Source of the DNA: Ruminococcus sp.
GTDB taxonomy: Bacteria; Bacillota; Clostridia; Oscillospirales; Ruminococcaceae
Direction: 5' to 3'
Assembly (NCBI GenBank): GCA_017542475.1
Contig: JAFXXD010000008.1
Span: forward strand, 1 to 64,000
Length of the DNA stretch: 64,000 nucleotides
The position numbers and the translations under genes were made by a program. Positions 1 to 7,106 of this stretch are shown here, piece by piece. Below the pieces are notes generated by a model, which worked only from the letters and a program-made list of their open reading frames with translations, searched no databases and was not told the origin of the DNA. Numbering within the stretch: the stretch's first letter is position 1; each line of letters starts with the position of its first letter.

Positions 1-113
1 AGTGAATAGTGAATAGTGAAAAGTGAATAATTATGGTATCGGCTTCGCCGATAATATTTAAAATTGTCCGCGTAGGCGGACACCGCAATTATTCATTATT
101 CATTATTCTTTCT
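1..113. repeat. AT-rich palindromic miniature element
   Basis: The left end repeats the word GTGAATA about three times and the right end carries its complement (ATTCATTATTC), so the ends form a large imperfect inverted repeat. Two GC hairpins sit inside, TATCGGCTTCGCCGATA (about 37-53) and a TGTCCGC/GCGGACA stem (about 66-80). No coding frame is credible. It resembles the element at 26009-26105 in design. Confidence 0.5.
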
Positions 114-127
114 TCTTTATTCATTTA

Positions 128-150
128 GACAGCGTGTATATCACGCTGTC
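128..150. other. Stem-loop upstream of hup
   Basis: A perfect 9-bp stem (GACAGCGTG / CACGCTGTC) with a TATAT loop. No U-run follows, so it is not a clear terminator. The rest of 114-303 shows no gene or recognisable RNA; minus-strand ORFs across it lack ribosome binding sites. Confidence 0.35.
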
Positions 151-303
151 GCTCATGGTTGTATAAGGCTGACAAAAACGGCGTGCCTCCGACGTTTCGG
201 AGCCTTCGTAACGGTAAATAGCCAATTTCTATGGTCGATTTGGATAAAAAGCAGCCTGCATTCAGCGTAGAATCGGTCGAAATGTCTTTTTTTCGCAAAT
301 TCC

Positions 304-332
304 TTGACAAAACGAAACAAAAGGTATATAAT
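304..332 (+). promoter_or_regulatory. SigmaA promoter of hup
   Basis: TTGACA at 304-309 and TATAAT at 327-332, exactly 17 bases apart: a full consensus housekeeping promoter about 35 bases ahead of the HU start codon. This fits a strongly expressed nucleoid protein. Confidence 0.85.
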
Positions 333-367
333 GCATATATAAAATTTATAAAATGGAGGATACAGAT

Positions 368-643
368 ATGACAAAAACTGAACTTATCAGTGTTGTTGCT
401 GAAAAGACTGACTTCACAAAGAAGAACGCAGAGGCTGCTGTAAACGCAGTTATCGCTGCTATCACAGAATCTCTCGCAGGCGGCGAGAAGGTTTCTATCG
501 TTGGCTTCGGTACTTTCGAGGTTCGCGACAGAAAGGCTAAGCAGGTCATCAACCCCCAGACCAAGAAGATGATGACTGCTCCCGCTTCAAAGGCTCCTGC
601 TTTCAAGGCTGGTCAGGCTCTCAAGAACGCTGTTAACAAGTAA
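368..643 (+). CDS. hup: HU family DNA-binding protein
   Basis: Small basic nucleoid protein of 91 residues, the normal HU length, which binds and bends DNA as a dimer. The N-terminal helices (MTKTELISVVAEKTD) and the family signature region GFGTFEVRDRKAKQVINPQT (about residues 46-65) are intact; this beta-arm inserts in the DNA minor groove. The start at 368 is chosen because GGAGG at 355-359 lies eight bases ahead; an in-frame ATG at 353 overlaps that site. A consensus promoter stands at 304-332. The next gene begins 20 bases after the stop, so the two are probably cotranscribed. Confidence 0.95.
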   Translation: MTKTELISVVAEKTDFTKKNAEAAVNAVIAAITESLAGGEKVSIVGFGTFEVRDRKAKQVINPQTKKMMTAPASKAPAFKAGQALKNAVNK

Positions 644-663
644 TCTAAACGGAGGTAATTATC

Positions 664-1071
664 ATGGCTGATGTTAAGAAGACCGTAGACGCAGCTGCAG
701 AGGTCAAGGCTACTGAGAAGGCTGCTGAGAAGAAGGTAGCTGAGAAGAAGGCTCCCGCTGCTAAGAAGGCTGCTGCTTCCAAGAAGACTGCTGCCAAGAA
801 GGCTGCTGCTCCTAAGAAGGCTGCTGCTCCCAAGAAGGCTGCCGCTCCCAAGAAGGCTGCTGCTCCCAAGAAGACTGCTGCCAAGAAGGCTGCTGAGAAC
901 GTATTCGTTGAGTACCGCGGCAAGCAGATCACTTCCGCTGATCTAATCGCTAAGGCAAAGAAGTTCTCGGGAGTTAAGTCTCCCAAGGTCGTTAACGTAT
1001 ACGTTAAGGCTGAGGAGAACAAGGTTTACTATGTTGTTGATGACAACGCAGGCAGCTTTGATCTCGTTTGA
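664..1071 (+). CDS. DUF6465 family protein with histone-H1-like Lys/Ala/Pro tail
   Basis: 135-residue protein. Residues about 1-78 are almost entirely Lys, Ala and Pro in repeats of the type KKAAAPKKAAAPKK, like eukaryotic histone H1 tails and bacterial HU/H1-like proteins. Residues about 79-135 (VFVEYRGKQIT to SFDLV) form a small conserved domain that I match to DUF6465 of Clostridia. Function is not established; DNA or RNA compaction is inferred from the tail and from lying directly downstream of HU. GGAGG at 651-655 supports the start. The repeat codons are nearly identical, which favours length variation between strains. A terminator follows at 1089. Confidence 0.85.
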   Translation: MADVKKTVDAAAEVKATEKAAEKKVAEKKAPAAKKAAASKKTAAKKAAAPKKAAAPKKAAAPKKAAAPKKTAAKKAAENVFVEYRGKQITSADLIAKAKKFSGVKSPKVVNVYVKAEENKVYYVVDDNAGSFDLV

Positions 1072-1088
1072 TTTCACTTGATAGAAAA

Positions 1089-1122
1089 AGAGAGCTGTAC
1101 GGTTTCGTACAGCTCTTTTTGT
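1089..1122 (+). terminator. Terminator of hup-DUF6465
   Basis: AGAGCTGTAC / GTACAGCTCT perfect stem with a short loop, followed by a T-run. Confidence 0.85.
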
Positions 1123-1131
1123 TTTTTCGGT

Positions 1132-1363
1132 TGTAGGGGCGCATTCCGCGGGACGTCGGAGACGGCGTCCCCTACATTCGGTTTTTGGCGGTTTGTCGTT
1201 ATAATGACGGGCGGATAATATCCGCCCCTACGCATTTTTGTAGGGACGCGCATTGCGCGTCCGCCGGTTCTTTGTAAAATCGCGGACGACCAATGGTCGT
1301 CCCTACATTTGTTTCGGGTGGTTTGTCGGTATAATGGCGGGCGGCGGAACGCCGCCCCTACAG
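1132..1363. repeat. Array of modular TGTAGGG palindromes
   Basis: Several short palindromic units, each with a GTAGGGG/CCCCTAC-type end and a different core: CGCATTCCGCGGG/GACGGCGTCC (1134-1173), GCGGATAATATCCGC (1211-1225), GACGCGCATTGCGCGTC (1245-1261), GGACGACCAATGGTCGTCC (1284-1302), GGCGGCGGAACGCCGCC (1340-1356). The spacer word GGTTTGTCGxTATAATG recurs between units. Related units recur across the window (7048, 22696, 24391, 27976, 30142, 35300, 51773). No coding potential. Confidence 0.75.
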
Positions 1364-1375
1364 TCTGAGTTCTGC

Positions 1376-1505
1376 AAAAAAAGCTGTCGGTTTTAGTGTG
1401 CTTCCCTTAGCGGAATTTGTGGGCTACCGTGCCGTAAACTAACGGCACATAATCGGTGACCTGCGAATCCGCCCAAGGGGGCTCCCCTTTCCGACAGCTT
1501 TTTGT
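1376..1505. repeat. 130-base hairpin element at regulator 3' end
   Basis: The ends AAAAAAAGCTGTCGG (1376-1390) and CCGACAGCTTTTTG (1491-1504) are complementary. Inner pairs continue: CCCTT with AAGGG, GCGGA with TCCGC, TACCG with CGGT, and GTGCCGT/ACGGCAC at the tip. The whole stretch can fold to one long interrupted hairpin ending in a U-run on either strand. It touches the stop codon of the minus-strand regulator, so it may act as its terminator. It could also be a miniature mobile element or a small RNA; I do not recognise 6S or SRP RNA motifs. Confidence 0.6.
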
Positions 1506-1506
1506 T

Positions 1507-3687
1507 TTAGTATTGTATGCTCACTCGGTACTGTATCGGCGTCATTCCTACGACCATACTGAATTGCCTCAGGAAGTATTTGCTGTCGAGATAGCCGCAT
1601 TTCTCGGATATCTCGATGACGTTCAGCGTCGTGGTCGCGAGGTAATACTTCGCCTTCGCTATACGCGCGATGATACATTCCTTGTGGAAGCTGATACCGA
1701 AGCACTGCTTGAACACGCTCCTCAGGTAGCCCGTGCTTCCGGGGAAGAGGTCGTGCAGTGATTCGCTGTCGAAGGTCTCGGTCGGGCGGGTGTAGACATA
1801 TGTACGTATCTCCGCCATTTCCTTGTAGTGGCTGATGACCTTCTTCTCGTCGAGCAGCTTCGCCTTGATGTCTGCCTCGGCGGAGCAGAGGTCGTATATC
1901 TCCTTGTACGGTATGCCCGAGCACTGCTCGCACACGCACACGAACGAGTCCGAGCCGTAATAGCCCATATACTTCCTGTGCTGGAGCAGTATCGCGGAGA
2001 CGCAGTCGGCAAGGAGCTCGGGAGGAGCGTTTCGCTGTACCACGCAGACGAGCGTGTTGTCGTTGATGCGTCCGCATATATCGTGGTTTCCGCAGAACTC
2101 GTCGAGCGCACGCGACGCGTCGAGGACGGCTTTTATCCTGTCGTCGGTGTTCTCGATGGACATACTCTCCTCCGAAAGCCCTATCCTCAGCATTATAAAG
2201 TAGAGCTCCTTGTTGCCGTGCAGAACCGCCGAATTATAGGACTTTTCCAGTCCTGCGGCGTTGTACATACCCGTGAGGGTGTCGCGCTGCTCGGAGAGGT
2301 TCTGACAGCTCGTGAGGTAGCGGATATCGTTCTTCATCCGCAGGAATTCGAGACATATCGAGACTGACTTTATCCAGTTGCGGAAGATGTCGTCGTAGGT
2401 ATCGGGGCGGTCGTAGCGTATTATAATGTGTCCGAACATACGCTGACCGAAGAATATCGGGTTGAAGTAGTAGACTGCGGGAGTCTGACAGCGCGAGAAT
2501 ATCTCGCCGAAGTCAAAGCGGTGCACCTCGAAGGGGGAATTGTCGAGCCACGGCATAACGTCGCGGCAGGTCATAACGTCGGACACCTCCGCCATCGGGT
2601 CGTACCAGTTCGATTGCAGGCACAGCACCACGTTGTAGGCGTCGCGTATGAGCCAGTGGAATTTTCCCAGTATCTGCACGAATTCGTCGAGGTTCTTGCT
2701 CTCGGTTATCTCCTGATCGAGCGAGCTGAAGAGGTTCCACGCCTCATAGTCGGTCTTGACCTTGACGTTGTCGAGCTCCACGAAATATTCGTTGACATCC
2801 TTTCCGCAGGGACAGCTGTCGCCGAGAATGAATCTGCCCTTGGGAGGCGTGAATTCGGGCTCGCTGATACCCTCGAGCCTGTCGTGTATCATCTCGACCG
2901 CGCATCTGCCGAGGTCGGCGCGGTTGCGCTGGTAGGTCGTGAGCAGAGGGTAGTGCATCAGCCGCTTGTTTATGTATTCGTAGCCGATGACCGATACGTC
3001 CTCGGGCACGCGGATATTATTCCGCCTGAAGCCGTCGAGCAGACCGTATGCCATATAGTCGTTGGCGCACGCGACTGCCTGCGGGAGCGGAAGAAGTCCG
3101 TCGGCGTATTTCTGCGCAAGGTCCTCGCCCGATGTCATCCAGAAGTCGCCGTAATACACCTTCTTCTCGTCAACGGGGATACCGTGCCTGCGGAGCGAAC
3201 GCCTGTAGCCCTCGGCGCGCTTCCGTGAGAGTTCGAGGTAGTCGTTGCCCGAGAGGTAGTCTATATTCGACAGCCCGTGCCTGTCGATGAGGTGGTCGAT
3301 TATTGCCTCGGTGTCGTCCTCGTCGCTCGTATTGAGAAATGTGAACTTTGAGTCCCTGAACTCCTCGAGGTGGGCGCCGAGAACTATCATCGGCACGTCC
3401 TTAGTGAGCATCGAATTCGCGATGGCTTCGCGTATCTGCTCGTTCACGAACGATTCGGAAATGAGTATCACAGCCGATATCTGCTCCGACTGCACGAGCT
3501 CGTATATCCTGTTCTCGCACTGGAGGGAGTTCACGCTGATATTCGGGTTGTATATGTTTGAGAGCACAGCAGTATCGTAGCCGTACTCCTGCGCCTTTTC
3601 GACGATGCCGTGCAGTATCTGTCTCTGCTCGATACTGTTAGCTTCGGCGGCAACGACGCAGATGATAGGTCGTTTAGGTTTATTCAT
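1507..3687 (-). CDS. Sugar-sensing regulator: periplasmic-binding fold + degenerate GGDEF + AraC HTH
   Basis: 726-residue cytoplasmic regulator with no signal peptide. Residues about 5-310 are a LacI-type periplasmic binding fold (PIICVVAAEANS, then ACANDYMAYGLLDGFRRNNIRVPEDVSVIGYE) but with no LacI DNA-binding head. About 340-470 looks GAF-like. About 490-600 follows the GGDEF fold (RDTLTGMYNAAGL) with the catalytic motif replaced by INDNT, so cyclase activity is unlikely. The last ~95 residues are an AraC helix-turn-helix pair (IARIAKAKYYLATTTL, ISEKCGYLDSKYFLRQF). The start is set by GAGGAGGT eight bases ahead of ATG at 3687. It is divergent from the GH30 xylan enzyme, which it probably controls, as XylR-type fusions do. 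A close paralogue lies at 31428. Confidence 0.85.
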   Translation of the reverse strand: MNKPKRPIICVVAAEANSIEQRQILHGIVEKAQEYGYDTAVLSNIYNPNISVNSLQCENRIYELVQSEQISAVILISESFVNEQIREAIANSMLTKDVPMIVLGAHLEEFRDSKFTFLNTSDEDDTEAIIDHLIDRHGLSNIDYLSGNDYLELSRKRAEGYRRSLRRHGIPVDEKKVYYGDFWMTSGEDLAQKYADGLLPLPQAVACANDYMAYGLLDGFRRNNIRVPEDVSVIGYEYINKRLMHYPLLTTYQRNRADLGRCAVEMIHDRLEGISEPEFTPPKGRFILGDSCPCGKDVNEYFVELDNVKVKTDYEAWNLFSSLDQEITESKNLDEFVQILGKFHWLIRDAYNVVLCLQSNWYDPMAEVSDVMTCRDVMPWLDNSPFEVHRFDFGEIFSRCQTPAVYYFNPIFFGQRMFGHIIIRYDRPDTYDDIFRNWIKSVSICLEFLRMKNDIRYLTSCQNLSEQRDTLTGMYNAAGLEKSYNSAVLHGNKELYFIMLRIGLSEESMSIENTDDRIKAVLDASRALDEFCGNHDICGRINDNTLVCVVQRNAPPELLADCVSAILLQHRKYMGYYGSDSFVCVCEQCSGIPYKEIYDLCSAEADIKAKLLDEKKVISHYKEMAEIRTYVYTRPTETFDSESLHDLFPGSTGYLRSVFKQCFGISFHKECIIARIAKAKYYLATTTLNVIEISEKCGYLDSKYFLRQFSMVVGMTPIQYRVSIQY

Positions 3688-3759
3688 TTTACTTGACCTC
3701 CTCGGTCGCTTGTCCACCAATTGCGGAGCATCATCCCATTTGCCACATTTCAACTGTGA

Positions 3760-3775
3760 TTTTGTTCACCTGAAC
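3760..3775. promoter_or_regulatory. Candidate regulator operator 1
   Basis: TTTGTTCACCTGAAC contains the inverted arms GTTCA and TGAAC. It lies about 20-35 bases downstream of the start point predicted from the minus-strand promoter, where a bound regulator could repress its own gene. A related word occurs at 3866. Confidence 0.35.
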
Positions 3776-3801
3776 CGTCATAAATGAATGTGACTATACT
3801 T

Positions 3802-3830
3802 ATTATAGGGTAAGCAGACGTATTTGTCAA
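3802..3830 (-). promoter_or_regulatory. SigmaA promoter of the AraC-type regulator
   Basis: On the minus strand TTGACA (3825-3830) and TATAAT (3802-3807) are separated by exactly 17 bases. It gives a leader of about 105 bases ahead of the start at 3687. Confidence 0.8.
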
Positions 3831-3865
3831 TACTTTTTTGTTACAAAAGCATAAAATGTCAGTGG

Positions 3866-3881
3866 TTTTGTCCACCTTAAC
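3866..3881. promoter_or_regulatory. Candidate regulator operator 2
   Basis: TTTTGTCCACCTTAAC matches the word at 3760 closely and overlaps the inverted pair GTGG-TTTTGT-CCAC. It lies between the divergent promoters, just upstream of the GH30 promoter. Confidence 0.35.
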
Positions 3882-3894
3882 TGCGTATTGTGGG

Positions 3895-3923
3895 TTTACC
3901 GTTTGAGATTATTAACGTATAAT
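3895..3923 (+). promoter_or_regulatory. Probable promoter of the GH30 gene
   Basis: TTTACC (3895-3900), 17 bases, TATAAT (3918-3923). The weak -35 fits an activator-dependent promoter next to the candidate operator at 3866. Confidence 0.5.
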
Positions 3924-4011
3924 GAATATATCATAATTAAAATGCAATTAATATGCAGTATAACATTATATGTCAGGGAAATAGTAATTACTATTTAAGG
4001 AGGAATCAGAA

Positions 4012-6957
4012 ATGAGCAGAATAAGAACGCTCAAATCGGTGCTGGCAGGCATCTGCGCGGGAACAATGGTATTCTCGGCGGGTTCTGTAATTCCTGTGGG
4101 CACACTCACGAAGGAGCTTGACGCGAATGCGGCAGGCGCCTGCACCGTCAACACGAACAAGACATACCAGAGGATACGCGGCTTCGGCGGTATGAACCAC
4201 CCCGAATGGCAGAGCGTAAACCTCACCGCAAACACCACGGGCGATATGACAGCCGAGCAGGTACAGACAGCCTTCGGCAACGGCGCGAATGAGCTCGGAC
4301 TTACCATTCTCCGTATCTTCGTAAGCGACCAGCAGAACGCGTGGAACAACGCTATCCCCACGGCTCAGAGAGCTCAGAAGCTCGGTGCTACGGTATTCGC
4401 CACTCCGTGGAACCCTCCCGCTTCGATGAGAAGCAACGGCTCGGGCGGTCCGAGAGGCGGTCAGTACGTCCTCAACAACGGCGCCGAGGCTAACTACGCA
4501 AAGCACCTCAACGACTTCGTAAAGTTCTGCGAGGGCAAGGGCGTTACCCTTAATTCCGTATCCGTACAGAACGAGCCCGACTGGTCGGGCGAGTGGACAT
4601 ACTGGTCTCCCGACAGAGCGGCTTCCTTCCTTGCAAATTACGGTCCGTCCGTAACGGCGGGCACGAGCGCAAAGATGATGTCGCCCGAGAGCTTCAGCTA
4701 CAGCAAGGACTACTACAACGCTATCCTCAACAATGCCAAGGCATTCGAGAACTGCGATATGTTCGGTACTCACTTCTATGGAACACAGCGCAGTGCTATG
4801 GACTTCCCCGCGCTCGAGCAGTGCGGCAAGGAGATATGGATGACCGAGGTATACGTTCCGAACTCGGATAACAACTCCGCAGACCGCTGGCCCGAGGGCG
4901 TACAGGTCGCTGAGAATATCCATAATGCTCTCGTTGTCGGCAATATGAACGCATACGTATGGTGGTATGTCCGCCGCCAGTACAGCTTCCTCTGGGACAA
5001 CGGCAACATATCCAAGAGAGGCTACGCAATGGCGCAGTTCTCGAAGTGGGTACGCCCCGGAGATGTGCGCGTTGACGCTACAGAGCAGCCCAACACGAAC
5101 ATCCTCGTTTCTGCATACAAGCACAGCGATACTCAGGCTACCATCGTTGCCATCAACAAGGGCAGCGGAGCTGTTAGTCAGGAGTTCCAGCTCAGCGGCA
5201 GAAGCATTTCTGGCATTGACGGCTACAGAACATCAGGCAGCGAGAATATCGCTAAGATAAGCGGTCTTTCGGGCAGCGGCAGCTCGTTCACGGCTCAGCT
5301 TCCCGCAAACAGCGTTTCCACATTCGTTGTTACAATGGCGAGCGACGGCAAGGACCTCCCCGAGGATCCCGATCAGCCCATCGTTCGCGAGCCTATCACT
5401 CCCGACGCTAACGGCTACTACTACCACGACACGTTCGAGGAGAGCTCGGACGAGTGGGAAGGCAGAGGCGGCGCTTCCGTTTCTACGGGCGGCACAGCTT
5501 ACGCAGGCAGCAAGGCTCTGACAGTTTCCGACCGCGGCAGTGCTTGGCACGGCGCAATGAAGACACTTGATTCGCTGACCTTCAAGGCAGGCGAGGAGTA
5601 CAGCTTCAGCGTGGCAGCTTCGGGCTCGGGCAATATGATGCTCTCGCTCCAGTACACAGACGCTTCGGGCGAGACTAAGTACGACCACATCGCAAGCGGC
5701 GAGTCCAGCGGCGACTACGTACAGCTCTCCAACACGAATTACAAGCTCCCTGAGGGCTCGGGATATATCCTCTACGTTGAGACAGAGGAGGGCACATCCG
5801 ACTTCTCCATCGACGAGGCTATCGTTGCTAAGGCAGGCACTAAGATCGATGGTCCTAAGCCCGTTCAGCCCGTCAATGTCATCGCAGGTGATATCAACGG
5901 CGACGAAAAGGTTGACACATTCGACCTCGTGCTCGCAAGAAAGGGCGCAGTAAGCGGTCTTACAGGTACTGCCCTCAAGGCAGGCGACGTCAACGGTGAC
6001 GGTCAGATGACGGTTGCTGACCTCGTTCAGATAAGCGAGTTCGTTCTCGGCAAGAGAAAGAGCTTCGAGAAGGATCCCACAGCTACAACGACTGCTGCAA
6101 CTCAGCAGGTTGTGACCACAACTACTGAGGCTGCTTCGGGCAATCACCTCTCAATGAAGGACTTCACAGCCAAGGTGGCATCAACTATAGCCGAGAAGGA
6201 GCCCGATTCCGCAAATCAGGCTAAGGGCGGCGTTACCTACGGCGAGATTCAGAACAAGACCTATTATTCAAATGTCTGCAAGAGAAACAAGAAGTACAAC
6301 GTTCTCCTGCCTCCCAACTACGATAAGAACAAGAAGTACCCCGTAATGTACATTCTCCACGGCTACTACGAGAACCCCGACAGAATGCTCACAAAGGGCA
6401 ACGCTGAGATGCATACCCGCGAGATGCTCGGCAATGCTATCGCTGAGGGTGCGGCTAAGGAAATGATATGCGTATTCCCCGATGTATACTCAAGCGCTAC
6501 TCAGGACGCAGTTTCGGGTATGGACAACAATAACAACAACGCTTACGACAACTTCATCAATCAGCTCACAAAGGACCTTATGCCCGAGATCGAGAAGAAC
6601 TACAGCGTTCTCACAGGTAAGGACAACACAGCTATCACAGGCTTCTCGATGGGCGGACGCGAGTCTCTCCTCATCGGTATGAAGATGGCTGACCAGATCG
6701 GCTACATCGGTGCTATCTGCCCCGCTCCCGGCGTTACGGGCTCGTTCAAGTGGGACAGCGGCAAGGAGCCCTACTTCCTGATGATAACAGCAGGAAGCAA
6801 CGACCAGACTGTTTACGACAACCCCAAGAACTACCACAACAGCTTCGAGCAGAACGGTGTTCCTCACGTATGGCACTACGTAAACGGCGGTTACCACGGT
6901 GACAACTGCATAAGAGCTCACCTCTACAACTTCTTCCGCATAGCGTTCCAGAACTAA
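4012..6957 (+). CDS. Cellulosomal GH30 xylanase - CBM22 - dockerin - CE1 esterase
   Basis: 981-residue secreted bifunctional enzyme for substituted xylan. Signal peptide about 1-42. GH30 domain about 43-443, subfamily 8-like, with acid/base E188 in QNEP and nucleophile E279 in WMTEV; this subfamily cuts glucuronoxylan. About 465-612 is a CBM22-like xylan-binding module. Type I dockerin about 623-682 with two complete calcium loops (GDINGDEKVDTFDL, GDVNGDGQMTVADL). After a Thr-rich linker, about 745-981 is a CE1 alpha/beta hydrolase of the feruloyl or acetyl xylan esterase type, with S879 in GFSMGG, D931 and H962. The dockerin docks it to a scaffoldin cohesin. AAGGAGG precedes the ATG. It is divergent from the AraC-type regulator and ends at a strong terminator. 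Confidence 0.93.
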   Translation: MSRIRTLKSVLAGICAGTMVFSAGSVIPVGTLTKELDANAAGACTVNTNKTYQRIRGFGGMNHPEWQSVNLTANTTGDMTAEQVQTAFGNGANELGLTILRIFVSDQQNAWNNAIPTAQRAQKLGATVFATPWNPPASMRSNGSGGPRGGQYVLNNGAEANYAKHLNDFVKFCEGKGVTLNSVSVQNEPDWSGEWTYWSPDRAASFLANYGPSVTAGTSAKMMSPESFSYSKDYYNAILNNAKAFENCDMFGTHFYGTQRSAMDFPALEQCGKEIWMTEVYVPNSDNNSADRWPEGVQVAENIHNALVVGNMNAYVWWYVRRQYSFLWDNGNISKRGYAMAQFSKWVRPGDVRVDATEQPNTNILVSAYKHSDTQATIVAINKGSGAVSQEFQLSGRSISGIDGYRTSGSENIAKISGLSGSGSSFTAQLPANSVSTFVVTMASDGKDLPEDPDQPIVREPITPDANGYYYHDTFEESSDEWEGRGGASVSTGGTAYAGSKALTVSDRGSAWHGAMKTLDSLTFKAGEEYSFSVAASGSGNMMLSLQYTDASGETKYDHIASGESSGDYVQLSNTNYKLPEGSGYILYVETEEGTSDFSIDEAIVAKAGTKIDGPKPVQPVNVIAGDINGDEKVDTFDLVLARKGAVSGLTGTALKAGDVNGDGQMTVADLVQISEFVLGKRKSFEKDPTATTTAATQQVVTTTTEAASGNHLSMKDFTAKVASTIAEKEPDSANQAKGGVTYGEIQNKTYYSNVCKRNKKYNVLLPPNYDKNKKYPVMYILHGYYENPDRMLTKGNAEMHTREMLGNAIAEGAAKEMICVFPDVYSSATQDAVSGMDNNNNNAYDNFINQLTKDLMPEIEKNYSVLTGKDNTAITGFSMGGRESLLIGMKMADQIGYIGAICPAPGVTGSFKWDSGKEPYFLMITAGSNDQTVYDNPKNYHNSFEQNGVPHVWHYVNGGYHGDNCIRAHLYNFFRIAFQN

Positions 6958-6984
6958 CGGTAATACTTCCTTTCAGTTCAATAG

Positions 6985-7022
6985 AAATACGGCTGCCGAG
7001 ACTATCTCGGCAGCCGTATTTT
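6985..7022 (+). terminator. Terminator of the GH30 gene
   Basis: AATACGGCTGCCGAG / CTCGGCAGCCGTATT stem with a five-base loop and a short T-run. Confidence 0.85.
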
Positions 7023-7047
7023 GCTGTTGCGTGGATCGTTGCGGAAG

Positions 7048-7072
7048 GACGCCGAGGGCGGCGTCCCCTACA
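7048..7072. repeat. Single TGTAGGG palindrome unit
   Basis: GACGCCGAGGGCGGCGTCCCCTACA, the GACGGCGTCCCC form of the modular repeat also seen at 1132, 24391 and 30142. Confidence 0.6.
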
Positions 7073-7073
7073 G

Positions 7074-7106
7074 AAAATGGCGGACAAATCTGTCCGCCAT
7101 TTTTTT
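7074..7106. terminator. Bidirectional terminator between GH30 and GGDEF/EAL genes
   Basis: AAATGGCGGACA / TGTCCGCCATTT stem with A-run and T-run on either side, so it can end both convergent transcripts. The T-run overlaps the stop codon of the minus-strand gene. Confidence 0.8.

Noticed and set aside
645-1022. Minus-strand frame of Ala/Phe/Leu repeats
   Set aside because: It is the complement of the Lys/Ala/Pro tail of the DUF6465 gene and low complexity.
1132-1363. Possible CRISPR array
   Set aside because: Units are palindromic, of unequal length and with repeated rather than unique spacers; no cas genes are present.
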